The translations under genes were made by a program, and so were the position numbers. A model generated the notes under the pieces. That model was not told the DNA's origin. It was given only the letters and a program-made list of their open reading frames with translations, and did not search any database. A stretch of 64,000 nt of DNA from Paracoccaceae bacterium (GTDB lineage Bacteria; Pseudomonadota; Alphaproteobacteria; Rhodobacterales; Rhodobacteraceae): contig JANQRL010000051.1 of the NCBI GenBank assembly GCA_028284605.1, positions 1 through 64,000 on the forward strand. Direction: 5' to 3'. Positions 17,148 through 25,450 of the stretch are shown piece by piece (the stretch's first letter is position 1; every line of letters begins with the position of its first letter).

Positions 17148-18056
17148 ATGCGGATCGTCTTCATGGGAACGCCCGGGTTTTCGGTGCCGGTGCTGGAGGC
17201 CCTGGCGGCAGGCCACGAGATCGCGGCGGTCTATTGCCAGCCGCCCCGGCCCGCGGGGCGCGGCAAGAAGGACCGCCCGAGCCCGGTTCAGGCCCGGGCC
17301 GAGGCCCTGGGCCTGCCGGTGCGGCACCCCGTGTCGTTGCGCGGGGCGGAGGAGCAGGCGGCGTTCGCGGCGCTCGGCGCAGATGTCGCCGTCGTGGTGG
17401 CCTATGGGCTGATCCTGCCGCAGCCGGTGCTCGACGCCCCGCGCCTTGGTTGCCTCAACATCCACGCCTCGCTCCTGCCGCGCTGGCGCGGGGCGGCGCC
17501 GATCCACCGGGCGGTCATGGCGGGCGATACGGAGACCGGTGTCTGCATCATGGCCATGGAGGCCGGGCTGGATACCGGGCCGGTGCTTCTGCGCGAGTCC
17601 ACACCCATTGGGACCGTGGAAACCACAGGCGACCTCCACGACCGGCTCTCGGAGATGGGCGCGCGGCTGATCGTGGAGGCGCTGGGCCGCCTCGACGCGC
17701 TGACGTCGGTGCCGCAGCCCGAGGCCGGCGTCACCTATGCCCAAAAAATCGACAAGGCCGAGGCCCGCGTGGACTGGACGAGACCGGCGGAGGAGGTGGA
17801 CCGCCTGATCCGCGGCCTCTCGCCCTTTCCCGGCGCCTGGACTCTGGCGGGGGGCGAGCGGCTGAAGCTCCTGCGTTCCGAACGAGCCCAGGGTGCGGGG
17901 ACGCCAGGCGAGGTCCTCGACGACACGCTCACCGTGGCCTGCGGCACCGGTGCGGTGCGGCTGATCCGCTTGCAACGGGCGGGCAAGGGGGCTCAGGATG
18001 CGGCCGAGTTCCTGCGCGGCCTGGCCCTGCCGCCGGGCACCAGACTGGGAGAGTAG
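17148..18056 (+). CDS. fmt: Methionyl-tRNA formyltransferase
   Basis: A 302-residue enzyme that transfers a formyl group from 10-formyl-tetrahydrofolate to Met-tRNA(fMet). Family landmarks are [24 protein letters not shown], the catalytic region [24 protein letters not shown], and the C-terminal OB-like domain with LSPFPGAW. It is the last enzyme gene of the def block, which groups both halves of the formyl-methionine cycle. A small membrane protein gene follows only 2 bases after it. Confidence 0.97.
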   Translation: MRIVFMGTPGFSVPVLEALAAGHEIAAVYCQPPRPAGRGKKDRPSPVQARAEALGLPVRHPVSLRGAEEQAAFAALGADVAVVVAYGLILPQPVLDAPRLGCLNIHASLLPRWRGAAPIHRAVMAGDTETGVCIMAMEAGLDTGPVLLRESTPIGTVETTGDLHDRLSEMGARLIVEALGRLDALTSVPQPEAGVTYAQKIDKAEARVDWTRPAEEVDRLIRGLSPFPGAWTLAGGERLKLLRSERAQGAGTPGEVLDDTLTVACGTGAVRLIRLQRAGKGAQDAAEFLRGLALPPGTRLGE

Positions 18057-18058
18057 CG

Positions 18059-18301
18059 ATGTTTCCATCCCTGATCGGCACCGTCGTGATCGCCGGGATC
18101 GTCGGCTATCTCTCGGAGAAATCCGGCTTCACGCGGAATGGCATCCTGCAATCGATCGTGATCTGCGTGGGCGGGGCGTTCGTCTTCTACTTCGTGAGCC
18201 TGATGTTCGGCTTCGGCTTCAACCGGCAGGGCTGGAATGCGATCCTGGCCTCCATCGGGGCGCTGATCATCGTGCCGACCCATTGGCGGGGCGGGCGCTG
18301 A
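18059..18301 (+). CDS. Small membrane protein, GlsB/YeaQ/YmgE-like
   Basis: An 80-residue protein with three hydrophobic segments (about residues 4-18, 30-52 and 60-73) and glycine-rich helices, resembling the transglycosylase-associated/GlsB stress-response membrane proteins. It begins 2 bases after the fmt stop codon and must be cotranscribed with it. The resemblance is general (length, three helices, GG motifs), so the family name is tentative. No catalytic residues are visible. Confidence 0.6.
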   Translation: MFPSLIGTVVIAGIVGYLSEKSGFTRNGILQSIVICVGGAFVFYFVSLMFGFGFNRQGWNAILASIGALIIVPTHWRGGR

Positions 18302-18318
18302 GGCGGTCGCAGCGGCGA

Positions 18319-18505
18319 GCCGGGCATCGACAGACCGGGGGATGGCGATCCTCGCTCTGAGCCAAAGCGCTTTATGGCAGCCAGGCACGTCCACCGCTCC
18401 GAGCTTCGCGCCCAGCGTCACCCAATCGCCAGCCCGTCACGCCAAAGGCGTGCCGACTCAAAGCGGCGCACCTCCGGTGCGACGGACGGTCTGTCGATGC
18501 CCGGC
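18319..18505. mobile_element. 187-bp element bounded by perfect 19-bp inverted repeats
   Basis: GCCGGGCATCGACAGACCG at 18319-18337 recurs as its exact reverse complement at 18487-18505. Between them lie about 149 bases with two further hairpins: CACGCC/GGCGTG at 18438-18452 and CGCACC/GGTGCG at 18467-18481. There is no convincing gene inside and no clear target duplication. It could be a non-autonomous miniature transposon, a structured RNA closed by a 19-bp stem, or a bidirectional terminator, since it sits between the convergent fmt operon and rnhA. Confidence 0.6.
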
Positions 18506-18577
18506 GCCTTCGGCTTGATTCCGGGCGGGTCCTGGAACGAACGGGCTTCGGCTGGGGTAGAGGCCGGGCGATCCGGT

Positions 18578-19036
18578 TCAGGACTTCGCCTCCGGCTTGA
18601 ACGGCGCCATCCCGGCACGGGCGAGTTCGTCGGCGCGCTCGTTCTCGGCATGGCCGGCATGGCCCTTGACCCATTCCCAGGTCACCTCGTGGCGCGCGGT
18701 CGCGGCGTCCAGGCGCTGCCAAAGCTCCACATTCTTCAGCCCGCCCTTCTTGGTCCACCCCTTCGCCTTCCAGCCATGGATCCACTTGGTGATCCCGTCC
18801 TTCACATAGGCGCTGTCGGTGACCACTGTGATCGCGCTGGGCCGCTCCAGCGCCTCCAAAGCCGAGATCGCCGCCATCAGCTCCATCCGGTTGTTCGTCG
18901 TCTCGGGCGCGCCGCCGCTGAGTTCCCGCTCCTTCAGCACCCGCTCGCCGTCACGGGCCACCAGCAGCACCCCCCAGCCGCCTGGACCGGGATTGCCGGA
19001 ACAGGCGCCATCGGTATAGGCGAAGAGATCAGGCAC
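18578..19036 (-). CDS. rnhA: Ribonuclease HI
   Basis: A 152-residue enzyme that cleaves the RNA strand of RNA-DNA hybrids. The acidic active-site residues are visible: Asp in [19 protein letters not shown], Glu in TNNRMELMA, Asp in VTDSAYV, and the C-terminal [14 protein letters not shown] with the flexible-loop histidine and final Asp. It starts with GTG at 19036 and overlaps the upstream methyltransferase gene by 8 bases. The two, plus the DUF3429 gene, form a short operon. Confidence 0.96.
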   Translation of the reverse strand: MPDLFAYTDGACSGNPGPGGWGVLLVARDGERVLKERELSGGAPETTNNRMELMAAISALEALERPSAITVVTDSAYVKDGITKWIHGWKAKGWTKKGGLKNVELWQRLDAATARHEVTWEWVKGHAGHAENERADELARAGMAPFKPEAKS

Positions 19037-19628
19037 CCGTCCGCGCCCGATAGATCACCCAGGGGTCCTCGGTCCCGGCAAAGCCGACATCGCGGCCCTC
19101 GTCGCGGAAGGTGATGGTGAACCCGGCGTCCATTAGCAGGCCGGTCAACTCTTCCTCGGTGACCAGCGTGTAGGCGCGGCCGAGATCGTCGCGGATATCG
19201 CCGTCGCCGGTCTTCATCCCGATATGCAAGAGCCCGCCGGGCCGCAACGCCCGGGCGATGGCCGCGAAGTGGCGGAGCAGATCGGTGCGGGGCGCGTGGA
19301 GCAGGCTGAAATTGGCCCAGACCCCGTCATAGGCCGCCTCCGCGACGAGATCGTCGAACGTGCCGAGCCGGGCGCCGATCCCGTGCCGCTCATTGGCCAG
19401 CGCCACCATCGCCGGCGCGGCATCGACGGGGTCGGGATCGAGCCCCGACTCTCGCATATGGGCCGAGGCATTGGCCGGGCCGCAGCCGAGATCGAGGACC
19501 CGCGCTCTCGCGGGCAGCGCGTTGATGAAACCTCGCAGATGAGCATCCGGTGCCCGCGTGCGAAAGGTGTCGGCATAATCCGCCGCCCGGGCCTCGTAGA
19601 CGGCAAGGGTGCGGCGGTCGGCGGTCAC
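19029..19628 (-). CDS. Class I SAM-dependent methyltransferase
   Basis: A 199-residue methyltransferase. The SAM-binding motif I is [12 protein letters not shown], followed by the acidic loop ([13 protein letters not shown]), motif IV region [14 protein letters not shown] and the post-motif [16 protein letters not shown]. This resembles the methyltransferase type 11 / ubiE-like fold; the substrate is unknown. The start is a GTG at 19628, which overlaps the stop of the DUF3429 gene by four bases (GTGA). The longer open frame upstream lies inside that gene and is not homologous. Confidence 0.85.
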   Translation of the reverse strand: MTADRRTLAVYEARAADYADTFRTRAPDAHLRGFINALPARARVLDLGCGPANASAHMRESGLDPDPVDAAPAMVALANERHGIGARLGTFDDLVAEAAYDGVWANFSLLHAPRTDLLRHFAAIARALRPGGLLHIGMKTGDGDIRDDLGRAYTLVTEEELTGLLMDAGFTITFRDEGRDVGFAGTEDPWVIYRARTGA

Positions 19629-20074
19629 AGGACGATGGGCAGGAGGGCCAGCACCACGATCACGGTGAGCAGGACCCGCAGTGGCATCCACCAGGACGGC
19701 GCCAGACCCCAGCGCCCGAACTGCCAGTCGAGGATCAGCAGGCCGAGAAAGCCGAAGATCAGGTTCATCCCCGCAGAAACAGGTCCGCCGCCGGCCATGA
19801 AGAAAGCCCAGAGCGCCGGAATGACCGAGAGCGTGTAGCCGAGTGCGGCGCGGCGGCCCCTGGCCTTGGTCGCGAAGCCCCAGAGGACGCCGGACATGAA
19901 GGCGAGGATGACGGTGCCGTAGGCGAGGCTGACATAAGGCCCGATGAACCGCGCCCCGAAGCCGCCCGCGACAAGCGCGCCGATATCCGGTCGGACCAGG
20001 CTGAACGCGCCCCAGAGGAACGGCAGCGTGCCGAGAAGGCCGAGGATCAGGGGGGCGCGGGGGATCTGTCCCAT
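19625..20074 (-). CDS. DUF3429 family membrane protein
   Basis: A 149-residue protein with five hydrophobic segments, matching the DUF3429 family in its start (PRAPLILGLLGTLPFLWGA), the LAYGTVILAFMSGVLWG segment and the terminal WMPLRVLLTVIVVLALL. The function of the family is unknown. It heads a three-gene minus-strand unit with the methyltransferase and rnhA. The ATG at 20074 is chosen because it begins the conserved region. An ATG at 20122 would add 16 atypical residues. Confidence 0.78.
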   Translation of the reverse strand: MGQIPRAPLILGLLGTLPFLWGAFSLVRPDIGALVAGGFGARFIGPYVSLAYGTVILAFMSGVLWGFATKARGRRAALGYTLSVIPALWAFFMAGGGPVSAGMNLIFGFLGLLILDWQFGRWGLAPSWWMPLRVLLTVIVVLALLPIVL

Positions 20075-20143
20075 GGCCCGGATCAATGGCGCGGGTCCGG
20101 ACGATTGGCAAGCCCGCGCCAAACGGCCCGGCCCAAACGCAAA

Positions 20144-20169
20144 GAGCGGGCCCGGTCAGGGGCCCGCTC
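20144..20169 (-). terminator. Rho-independent terminator of the Hsp20 gene
   Basis: GAGCGGGCCC (20144-20153) and GGGCCCGCTC (20160-20169) form a perfect 10-bp stem with a 6-nt loop. On the minus strand it is followed by TTTGCGTTTGGG. It lies 19 bases after the Hsp20 stop codon. Confidence 0.75.
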
Positions 20170-20187
20170 CGGCAGAAGGTGAAGGGC

Positions 20188-20655
20188 TTAGTTGACCTTC
20201 TCGGCCTCGATCACGTCGGCCGCTTTCGGCGCGGTCCGGGCGATCTCGATCCGGCGCGGTTTCAGCGCTTCGGGCACTTCGCGCACCAGGTCGATATGCA
20301 GCATCCCGTCGGTATGGGAGGCGGCGGTCACGCGGACATGATCGGCCAGGTGATAGCGCCGCTCGAAGGCGCGGGTGGCGATGCCGCGGTGCAGGTAGGT
20401 CCGTTCCTTGTCGGCCTCACCCTTGCGGCCGGTCACGATCAGGGCGCTTTCGCGGACTTCGACGGAGAGGTCGGTCTCGGCAAAGCCGGCGACCGCGATC
20501 GAGATGCGCCAGGCGTCATCGCCGGTCTTCTCGATATTGTAAGGGGGGTAGGACGGCGCGCTGGTTTCGGTGGTCAGCAGGCGGTCCATCAGGTCGGCGA
20601 TCTGATCGAAGCCGACAGAGGCCCGGTGAAGCGGGGCAAGATCAAAGGTACGCAT
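20188..20655 (-). CDS. Small heat shock protein, Hsp20/IbpA family
   Basis: A 155-residue alpha-crystallin-domain chaperone. N-terminal RTFDLAPLHRASVGFDQIADLMDRLL and YPPYNIEK are typical of the IbpA group. The core has WRISIAVAGF and the C-terminal HIDLVREVPEALKPRRIEI contains the family's terminal beta strand. It binds unfolding proteins in the cytoplasm. A weak heat-shock-type promoter can be proposed on the minus strand (TTGAAA at 20772-20767, then CCCAGATTT at 20751-20743), but the match to the sigma-32 -10 consensus is poor. The ATG has a GGAGG site. Confidence 0.92.
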   Translation of the reverse strand: MRTFDLAPLHRASVGFDQIADLMDRLLTTETSAPSYPPYNIEKTGDDAWRISIAVAGFAETDLSVEVRESALIVTGRKGEADKERTYLHRGIATRAFERRYHLADHVRVTAASHTDGMLHIDLVREVPEALKPRRIEIARTAPKAADVIEAEKVN

Positions 20656-20905
20656 GGGTCATCCTCCATTGAGCGATAACGTTGGGCCTTCCCGGATCGG
20701 GACAGGCGGTTCGCGGGCCCCGGTCGGGCGCGCCGCACCCTGAAATCTGGGAAGGGCCGGTTCGGGTTTCAAGACCTCGATACGGGGTACCGCGGCAGTC
20801 CGGAGGTTCCGGGTTGGCGTTCGGTCCGCTGTTGACGACGGAGGATTGCAGGGGGCGTCGGTTCCGGCGCTCCGGCCGCCCGCCGCAACCCGCCGCAGCC
20901 CGGCT

Positions 20906-21715
20906 TCAGGGCCGGACGAACTTGGCGCCGATCTCGTCGCTCTGCTGACCGGGTACGAGAATGCGGACCTGACCCGGGTCAGAGCTGAACGGCCCCGCCA
21001 TCCCGGCAAGCTCGGCGCGCAGGGTGTCGAGGCGGTCGTCGAGCACGACGCCGATCGAGACGTCCCGGGCCTCGACCTGGGCCTTGGCGGTGACGATCCC
21101 AGCGATCCGGGCCGTGCCGTTCTCGCGCACGAAGACCGGGGCGCCGGAACTTCCCGAATCCACGGAACAGCTGAGAATCATCGCACCTCGAAACGCCTCG
21201 AGGACCGAGCATCCGGCTTCCAGCGCCGGTGCCTCGGCCCGGTCGTGGGCGTAGGAGACGACGGCGACCTCGCTGCCGCTGTCGAGCGGCGCCACCTCGG
21301 CAAACGGCGCGATCCCGGCGAGCCGGATCGGCCGGTCAAGCTCCAGAAGCGCAATGTCGCGCGCCGCCGCGACCGGGTCGCGGGTCGGTTCGGGGCGATA
21401 GTCGGGATAGATCGCGGCGCGGCGCACACCCCGGAAGGCGACCGCACGGCCGGTGCGCATCCCGGCTGCGAATTGCAGCCGGTCGAGCGGGATCCGCGCG
21501 CCGTCCTGGTCGAACAGACAATGGGCGGCGGTCAGCAGCTCGGTGTCGGAGATCATGGCGGCGGTGCAGAAGCCATGGCCGTCGAGGTCGAGCCGGCCCA
21601 CGGCCTCCCAGCCGCGAACCGCCTCGCCCGTGGTCAAGCTCTCGAGCCGGTGGTCCTGGGCAGCGGCGGTCGAGGACAGGATAAACAGACACAACAGGAC
21701 AAAAGGGCGGGTCAT
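20906..21715 (-). CDS. Secreted trypsin-like serine protease
   Basis: This 269-residue exported protease of the chymotrypsin fold starts with a signal peptide (MTRPFVLLCLFILSSTAAAQ). The catalytic triad is visible: His in LTAAHCLF, Asp in ARDIALLEL and Ser in SGSSGAPVF. Four or more cysteines suggest disulfides in the periplasm or outside the cell. It lacks a PDZ domain, so it is not of the DegP type. The nearest type is the V8-like or trypsin-like bacterial peptidases. The ATG at 21715 is chosen because it directly begins the signal peptide. Confidence 0.9.
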   Translation of the reverse strand: MTRPFVLLCLFILSSTAAAQDHRLESLTTGEAVRGWEAVGRLDLDGHGFCTAAMISDTELLTAAHCLFDQDGARIPLDRLQFAAGMRTGRAVAFRGVRRAAIYPDYRPEPTRDPVAAARDIALLELDRPIRLAGIAPFAEVAPLDSGSEVAVVSYAHDRAEAPALEAGCSVLEAFRGAMILSCSVDSGSSGAPVFVRENGTARIAGIVTAKAQVEARDVSIGVVLDDRLDTLRAELAGMAGPFSSDPGQVRILVPGQQSDEIGAKFVRP

Positions 21716-21848
21716 GGGGCCGGGGGATAGCCTCAATTTGAGGCAAGATTGTGGCTTGCCCTTGCCGCGCGCCGCCGCAAGGGCCGGTCGAATCCGGCGC
21801 CATCGGTCGGACGCGAAAGATCGCTGCGGATCGGGTGCCGCGCCCGGG

Positions 21849-22187
21849 TCAGAGGAACGACAGGTAGATCAGACCGAGAAGACCGGCGATGGCGAAATAG
21901 ACCAACGTGAACACCCCGCGCGCCGGCCAGACCGAGGTGAAGCGTCCCAGATAGAGATGGTAGAACATTCCTGCCGCGGTGGCCGCCAGCAATCCGGTCC
22001 CGATAGCGCTGACGAGTGCCGCGTCGGCCAGACGCTCCTCGTAGACCAGCGCCGCGAAGATCAGCGCGGCGGCGAGCGCGGTGCCGATCTGCGCGATCAG
22101 GGCGCCGCGCTTGCGGTCCGACATCAGGACCAGCGCGCAGAACACCAGCGCGGAGAGGACGGAGATCAAAGCGGCTTCCTGGATCAT
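21849..22187 (-). CDS. Four-helix membrane protein of unknown function
   Basis: A 112-residue protein with four hydrophobic segments: about residues 4-22, 31-48, 58-79 and 92-111. Between the first two is a short basic loop (SDRKRG). No family signature was recognised. It begins at an ATG with a GGAG element nearby. It is transcribed away from the CopD-like gene at 22418 and might share its promoter region, but nothing links their functions. Longer frames extending to 22397 overlap that promoter region and are less likely. Confidence 0.6.
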   Translation of the reverse strand: MIQEAALISVLSALVFCALVLMSDRKRGALIAQIGTALAAALIFAALVYEERLADAALVSAIGTGLLAATAAGMFYHLYLGRFTSVWPARGVFTLVYFAIAGLLGLIYLSFL

Positions 22188-22417
22188 GCGATCGCTCCGT
22201 TTCTGAGGGCGCGAGAGGCCGCGCACCGCACTTGCCGACCCGCCTGCGGAGCGGCCGCAGCCGTGGGGATGGGGGGACGGGCAGGTCGCGGTTCGTTCAC
22301 GTCCACGGATCTCTTCGATGCGGGCTCGAGCTTGTTTTGGACCATTTTGGCGCGAAGGCAAGAGCCAGACGCCGGTCCGCCCCTTGCACCCCGTCATCCG
22401 AGAGGGCAGAGCGGGGC

Positions 22418-22828
22418 ATGGATTGGGTCAAGGTGCTGCATCTCCTGTGCGTCCTGGGCTGGATGACCGGCATCTTCGCGGTGCCGCGGGCGATCATCTT
22501 CTGGAAGCGGGAATATGCGACGAGCGGTGAATTCGGCCCCACCGGCGATCTCACGATCCGGCTCTACCGGTTCTCCCTCGGCCTCGGCGTGCTCGCGGTA
22601 CTGACCGGGCTGGCGCTCGGCTGGTCGTGGAACTTCCCGGTCTGGGTCTGGGTGAAGCTGGGCCTGGTGGGCCTGCTCGCCGCGCATTACGGCTGGACCG
22701 GGCGGCTGGTGCTGCGGGCGCGGCGCGGGATCTTCACCGAGAGCGACCGCTTCCTGCGCGTGTTCAACGAGATGAGCGTGGTCATCGCAATCGTGATCCT
22801 GATCGTCGTGGTCTTCAGACCGTTCTGA
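22418..22828 (+). CDS. CopD/HemJ-like membrane protein
   Basis: A 136-residue protein with four hydrophobic helices. The N-terminus MDWVKVLHLLCVLGWMTGIFAVPRAIIFW resembles the CopD/UPF0093 family that includes the protoporphyrinogen oxidase HemJ, with the helix-1 histidine (His8) and an Arg after the first helix retained. True HemJ proteins carry FYLPRLFVYH here; this one differs, so heme synthesis is not claimed. A small secreted-protein gene follows after 15 bases on the same strand. Confidence 0.65.
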   Translation: MDWVKVLHLLCVLGWMTGIFAVPRAIIFWKREYATSGEFGPTGDLTIRLYRFSLGLGVLAVLTGLALGWSWNFPVWVWVKLGLVGLLAAHYGWTGRLVLRARRGIFTESDRFLRVFNEMSVVIAIVILIVVVFRPF

Positions 22829-22843
22829 GGCTAGTCTCGGCCA

Positions 22844-23200
22844 ATGCGGTTTCGGCTCCTTCTACTCCTCGCCTGGCCCGCCCTTGCGCTGGCAGATCCG
22901 CCGGAAATCACCGGCGTGGAGGCGACGGCCTCCGGCTCCGGCTGGCGGTTCGACGTCACCATCGCCCATCCCGATACCGGCTGGGACCATTATGCCGACG
23001 GCTGGCGGGTGGAACTCGAGGACGGCACGGTGCTCGGCTTCCGTGAGCTTTTTCACCCCCATGTCGAGGAGCAGCCCTTCACCCGCTCGCTGTCCGGTGT
23101 GGTGATCCCCGACGGCGTGACCAGGGTCTTCTTGCGGGCCCGCGACAATGTGGACGGCTGGAACGAGGCGACGCTGCCCTACGACTTGCCGGCCGGCTGA
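22844..23200 (+). CDS. Small secreted hypothetical protein
   Basis: A 118-residue protein with a signal peptide (MRFRLLLLLAWPALALA) and a single beta-sandwich-like mature domain containing WRFDVTIAHPDTGWDHYADGWRVELEDG and RELFHPHVEEQPFTRSL. Similar short exported proteins occur in related bacteria but have no known function. It follows the CopD-like gene by 15 bases, so the pair is probably cotranscribed. No cysteines are present in the mature part. Confidence 0.68.
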   Translation: MRFRLLLLLAWPALALADPPEITGVEATASGSGWRFDVTIAHPDTGWDHYADGWRVELEDGTVLGFRELFHPHVEEQPFTRSLSGVVIPDGVTRVFLRARDNVDGWNEATLPYDLPAG

Positions 23201-23650
23201 TGGCGGCGCGTCGCAGCACGCGACGTCAGATGCATCGGGGTCTTCCTCTCAGCCTGCCCGCTGCCAGCCGGCGCAATGTTCCGGCCATCTGTCCGGTGCC
23301 CAAAGCGTTTCGGTTTGAACTTGACCGGTGAGGGATCCCCAGGAGGTTCGATCTCTGGGTCATCCTGGTCGCGAGGATGTCTTGTGTCAGCACCTCTGCC
23401 ATCTGCGCTTCGGACGCGGTTTCAGACAGACGTTGACGAGGGGTTGAGGGGCGTGCGGCGGCGTTGCGGCTGAAGCTGTCGCCCGCCACAGGGGCGCGGT
23501 GGGCGCGTCAGGCGAGACGGAAGGGCCATGCCGACCCTGCCCCCCAAAGACTGCCACGCGGCAAGGGAACGCCTGCTCCGCATCGGGAACTCGATGCGGA
23601 GCTGATCGCAAATGACCCTGACGTCGCGCTTCTAGTGGCCTCCCGGTCCG
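23201..23650. other. 450-bp gene-free stretch with one strong hairpin
   Basis: This is the only gene-free gap above 300 bases. Short open frames on both strands (such as 23226-23489 minus) show no recognisable protein features. The stretch includes lower-GC patches that look like decayed sequence, but no transposase or inverted terminal repeats could be identified. The only clear structure is the hairpin at 23575-23602. Confidence 0.6.
23575..23602 (-). terminator. Hairpin downstream of the azoreductase gene
   Basis: GCTCCGCATCG (23575-23585) and CGATGCGGAGC (23592-23602) form a perfect 11-bp stem with a 6-nt loop, about 50 bases past the minus-strand azoreductase stop codon. No T-run follows, so the terminator role is tentative. 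Confidence 0.45.
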
Positions 23651-24238
23651 TCAGGCCGCGATGTCGAGGGCGCCGATCTGTGCGCCGGCGCGGGCCATCG
23701 CCTGATCGGCATCCATCATCAGCCGGTCGGCGGCGACGAACTCAACCTCGGTGATGCCGATGAAGCCGAGCATGTGGCGGACATAGCCGGTGGCGAAATC
23801 GGCAGAGGAGCCGGGTTCGGTGCCGCCGGAGGCGACGGCGACGATGGCGCGCTTGCCCTCGAGCAGGCCGCGCGGGCCTTCCTCGGTGTAGCGGAAGGTG
23901 AGGCCGGCCCGGGCGACCTGATCGATCCAGGCTTTCAGCGCGGCGGGGACGGCGAAATTGTAGATCGGCAGGCCGATGACCAGGATGTCGGCTGCCTTGA
24001 GCTCTGCGATCAGCTCGTCGGAGATCGCAAGTGCCGCGCGCTGGTCCGGCGAGCGCTCGTCCGCGGGCGTGAAGTTCGCGCCGAGCCAGGCTTCGTCGAT
24101 CTGCGGGACCCCGGTGGCGAGGTCGCGGGTGGTGATCGCGACATCGGCGCCGAAGCGGGCGACGATGCGGTCGGTGAGATCGCGGCTGACCGAGCCGCTG
24201 CGGCGGGCGGAGGCGTCGAGGCGGAGAAGATGTGCCAT
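23651..24238 (-). CDS. azoR: FMN-dependent NADH-azoreductase
   Basis: A 195-residue flavodoxin-like NADH:quinone/azo reductase. The FMN phosphate loop is LDASARRSGSVSRDL, and the flavin-contacting segments LPIYNFAVPAALKAWIDQVARAGLTFRYTEEG and ASGGTEPGSSADFATGYVRHMLGFIGI in full are those of AzoR. The physiological role is probably quinone detoxification. It is divergently transcribed from a LysR regulator across 108 bp containing a perfect palindrome, which suggests control by that regulator. The start at 24238 begins the conserved N-terminus. Confidence 0.93.
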   Translation of the reverse strand: MAHLLRLDASARRSGSVSRDLTDRIVARFGADVAITTRDLATGVPQIDEAWLGANFTPADERSPDQRAALAISDELIAELKAADILVIGLPIYNFAVPAALKAWIDQVARAGLTFRYTEEGPRGLLEGKRAIVAVASGGTEPGSSADFATGYVRHMLGFIGITEVEFVAADRLMMDADQAMARAGAQIGALDIAA

Positions 24239-24264
24239 GGGATTTCCCTTACTGGTTGACTGAT

Positions 24265-24283
24265 CGCAAGGTTGTGTCTTGCG
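24265..24283. promoter_or_regulatory. Palindromic operator between azoreductase and LysR genes
   Basis: CGCAAG (24265-24270), seven bases, CTTGCG (24278-24283) is a perfect interrupted dyad in the 108-bp divergent promoter region. LysR regulators bind interrupted dyads of about this length, so it is the likely site for the adjacent regulator. Confidence 0.6.
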
Positions 24284-24346
24284 TCTGCGAACGAAAGGCG
24301 GCACAGCCAACAGCGTCTGTTTACGAATGCACAGAAGGGGGACGCC

Positions 24347-25231
24347 ATGGACAATTGGGACGAGGTGCGCACCGCCTATCATGTCGCGCGGGCGGGCACG
24401 GTCAGCGGCGCGGCCGACGCGCTCGGCGTTCACCACGCCACGGTGATCCGCCATATCGACGCGCTCGAAACCCGGATCGGCGTGAAGCTCTTTCAGCGTC
24501 ACGCCCGTGGCTATGCGGCAACCGAGGCGGGCTCGGACCTGCTCCAGGTCGCCCAGGCCACCGACGATCAGTTCAATCAGCTCCTGGGCCGGCTGAAGGG
24601 CCGTGGCTCCTCGGTGACCGGCGAGCTCGTCGTCACCAGCCTTGCCATGCTGTCGCGGTTCCTGTCGCCAAGCCTGACCCGGTTTCAGGCCGACCATCCC
24701 GGGCTGATCGTGCGCTTTCTGACCGATGAGCGCGTCTTCCGCCTGGAATACGGCGAGGCCCATGTGGCGATCCGCGCCGGCGGCGTGCCGGATGAGCCGG
24801 ACAACGTGGTGCAGCCCTTCGGCCGCTATGACGGCGCGCTCTATGCCAGCCGCGACTATGTCGAGCGGCGCGGCTGCCCGGCCGACGAGACCGAGTTCGA
24901 GGGGCACGATTTCGTCATCCTCGACAATGCCGAAAGCCGGGTGCCGGCGATGCGCTGGATGCGCGAGCATGTCGCGGAGCACCAGTTCACCTACCGGTGC
25001 AGCACGCTGCCCGTCATCGCCGATGCGGTGCGCGCCGGCGCTGGGCTCGGCTTCATCCCGGTCGCCGAAGCCGCGGACGACCCCGATCTGGTGGAGGTGC
25101 TGCCGTCCCGGCCCGACTGGCAGGCGCCGCTCTGGCTCGTCACCCATGTCGACCTGCACCGCACCGCCAAGGTGCAGACCTTCCTGACCTTTCTCAAGGA
25201 AGAGGCGAAGGGCTGGGGGATCGGGCTTTAG
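24347..25231 (+). CDS. LysR family transcriptional regulator
   Basis: A 294-residue regulator with an N-terminal winged helix-turn-helix (residues ~1-60: FHVARAGTVSGAADALGVHHATVIRHIDALETRIGVKLFQRHARGYAATEAG region, read here as YHVARAG) and a C-terminal effector-binding domain. The recognition helix follows the usual LysR spacing. The ATG at 24347 is chosen for its GGGGG ribosome binding site and because it starts the DNA-binding domain. Divergent from azoR, it probably responds to a quinone or related electrophile; the inducer is inference. A palindrome cassette lies 48 bases beyond its end. Confidence 0.92.
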   Translation: MDNWDEVRTAYHVARAGTVSGAADALGVHHATVIRHIDALETRIGVKLFQRHARGYAATEAGSDLLQVAQATDDQFNQLLGRLKGRGSSVTGELVVTSLAMLSRFLSPSLTRFQADHPGLIVRFLTDERVFRLEYGEAHVAIRAGGVPDEPDNVVQPFGRYDGALYASRDYVERRGCPADETEFEGHDFVILDNAESRVPAMRWMREHVAEHQFTYRCSTLPVIADAVRAGAGLGFIPVAEAADDPDLVEVLPSRPDWQAPLWLVTHVDLHRTAKVQTFLTFLKEEAKGWGIGL

Positions 25232-25279
25232 CGAACGAGGACGCCACGACCCGTGGCGGCTTCGGGTCGATGCGGTCGG

Positions 25280-25371
25280 AAGGCGCGTCGACGCGCCTTG
25301 CTCAAGCGCCGTGGACGGCGCTTTGGGACGCGATGTCGACATCGCGTGACCACGGCCCGTCGACGGGCCGT
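25280..25371. repeat. Four-palindrome cassette, copy 1
   Basis: Four 20-bp palindromes, each separated by 4 nt: P1 AAGGCGCGTCGACGCGCCTT (25280-25299), P2 AAGCGCCGTGGACGGCGCTT (25304-25323, one central mismatch), P3 ACGCGATGTCGACATCGCGT (25328-25347) and P4 ACGGCCCGTCGACGGGCCGT (25352-25371). The centres repeat every 24 bp. It lies between the convergent LysR and ArsR genes. Each unit in RNA would form an 8-bp hairpin with a four-base loop. Confidence 0.9.
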
Positions 25372-25450
25372 CTCCCTGCCGCGCCGGCGGAGACTCGGTC
25401 TGGATCGGGAGACATCTTCGCAGCGGAAGCGTCCTGGTCCGTCTGTAACA

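Noticed and set aside
23226-23489. Minus-strand 87-codon open frame in the 450-bp gap
   Set aside because: No ribosome binding site, no domain and low-complexity basic composition.
25280-25371. Palindrome cassettes as a CRISPR array
   Set aside because: Units within a cassette are different sequences, spacers are only 4 nt, and there are no cas genes.
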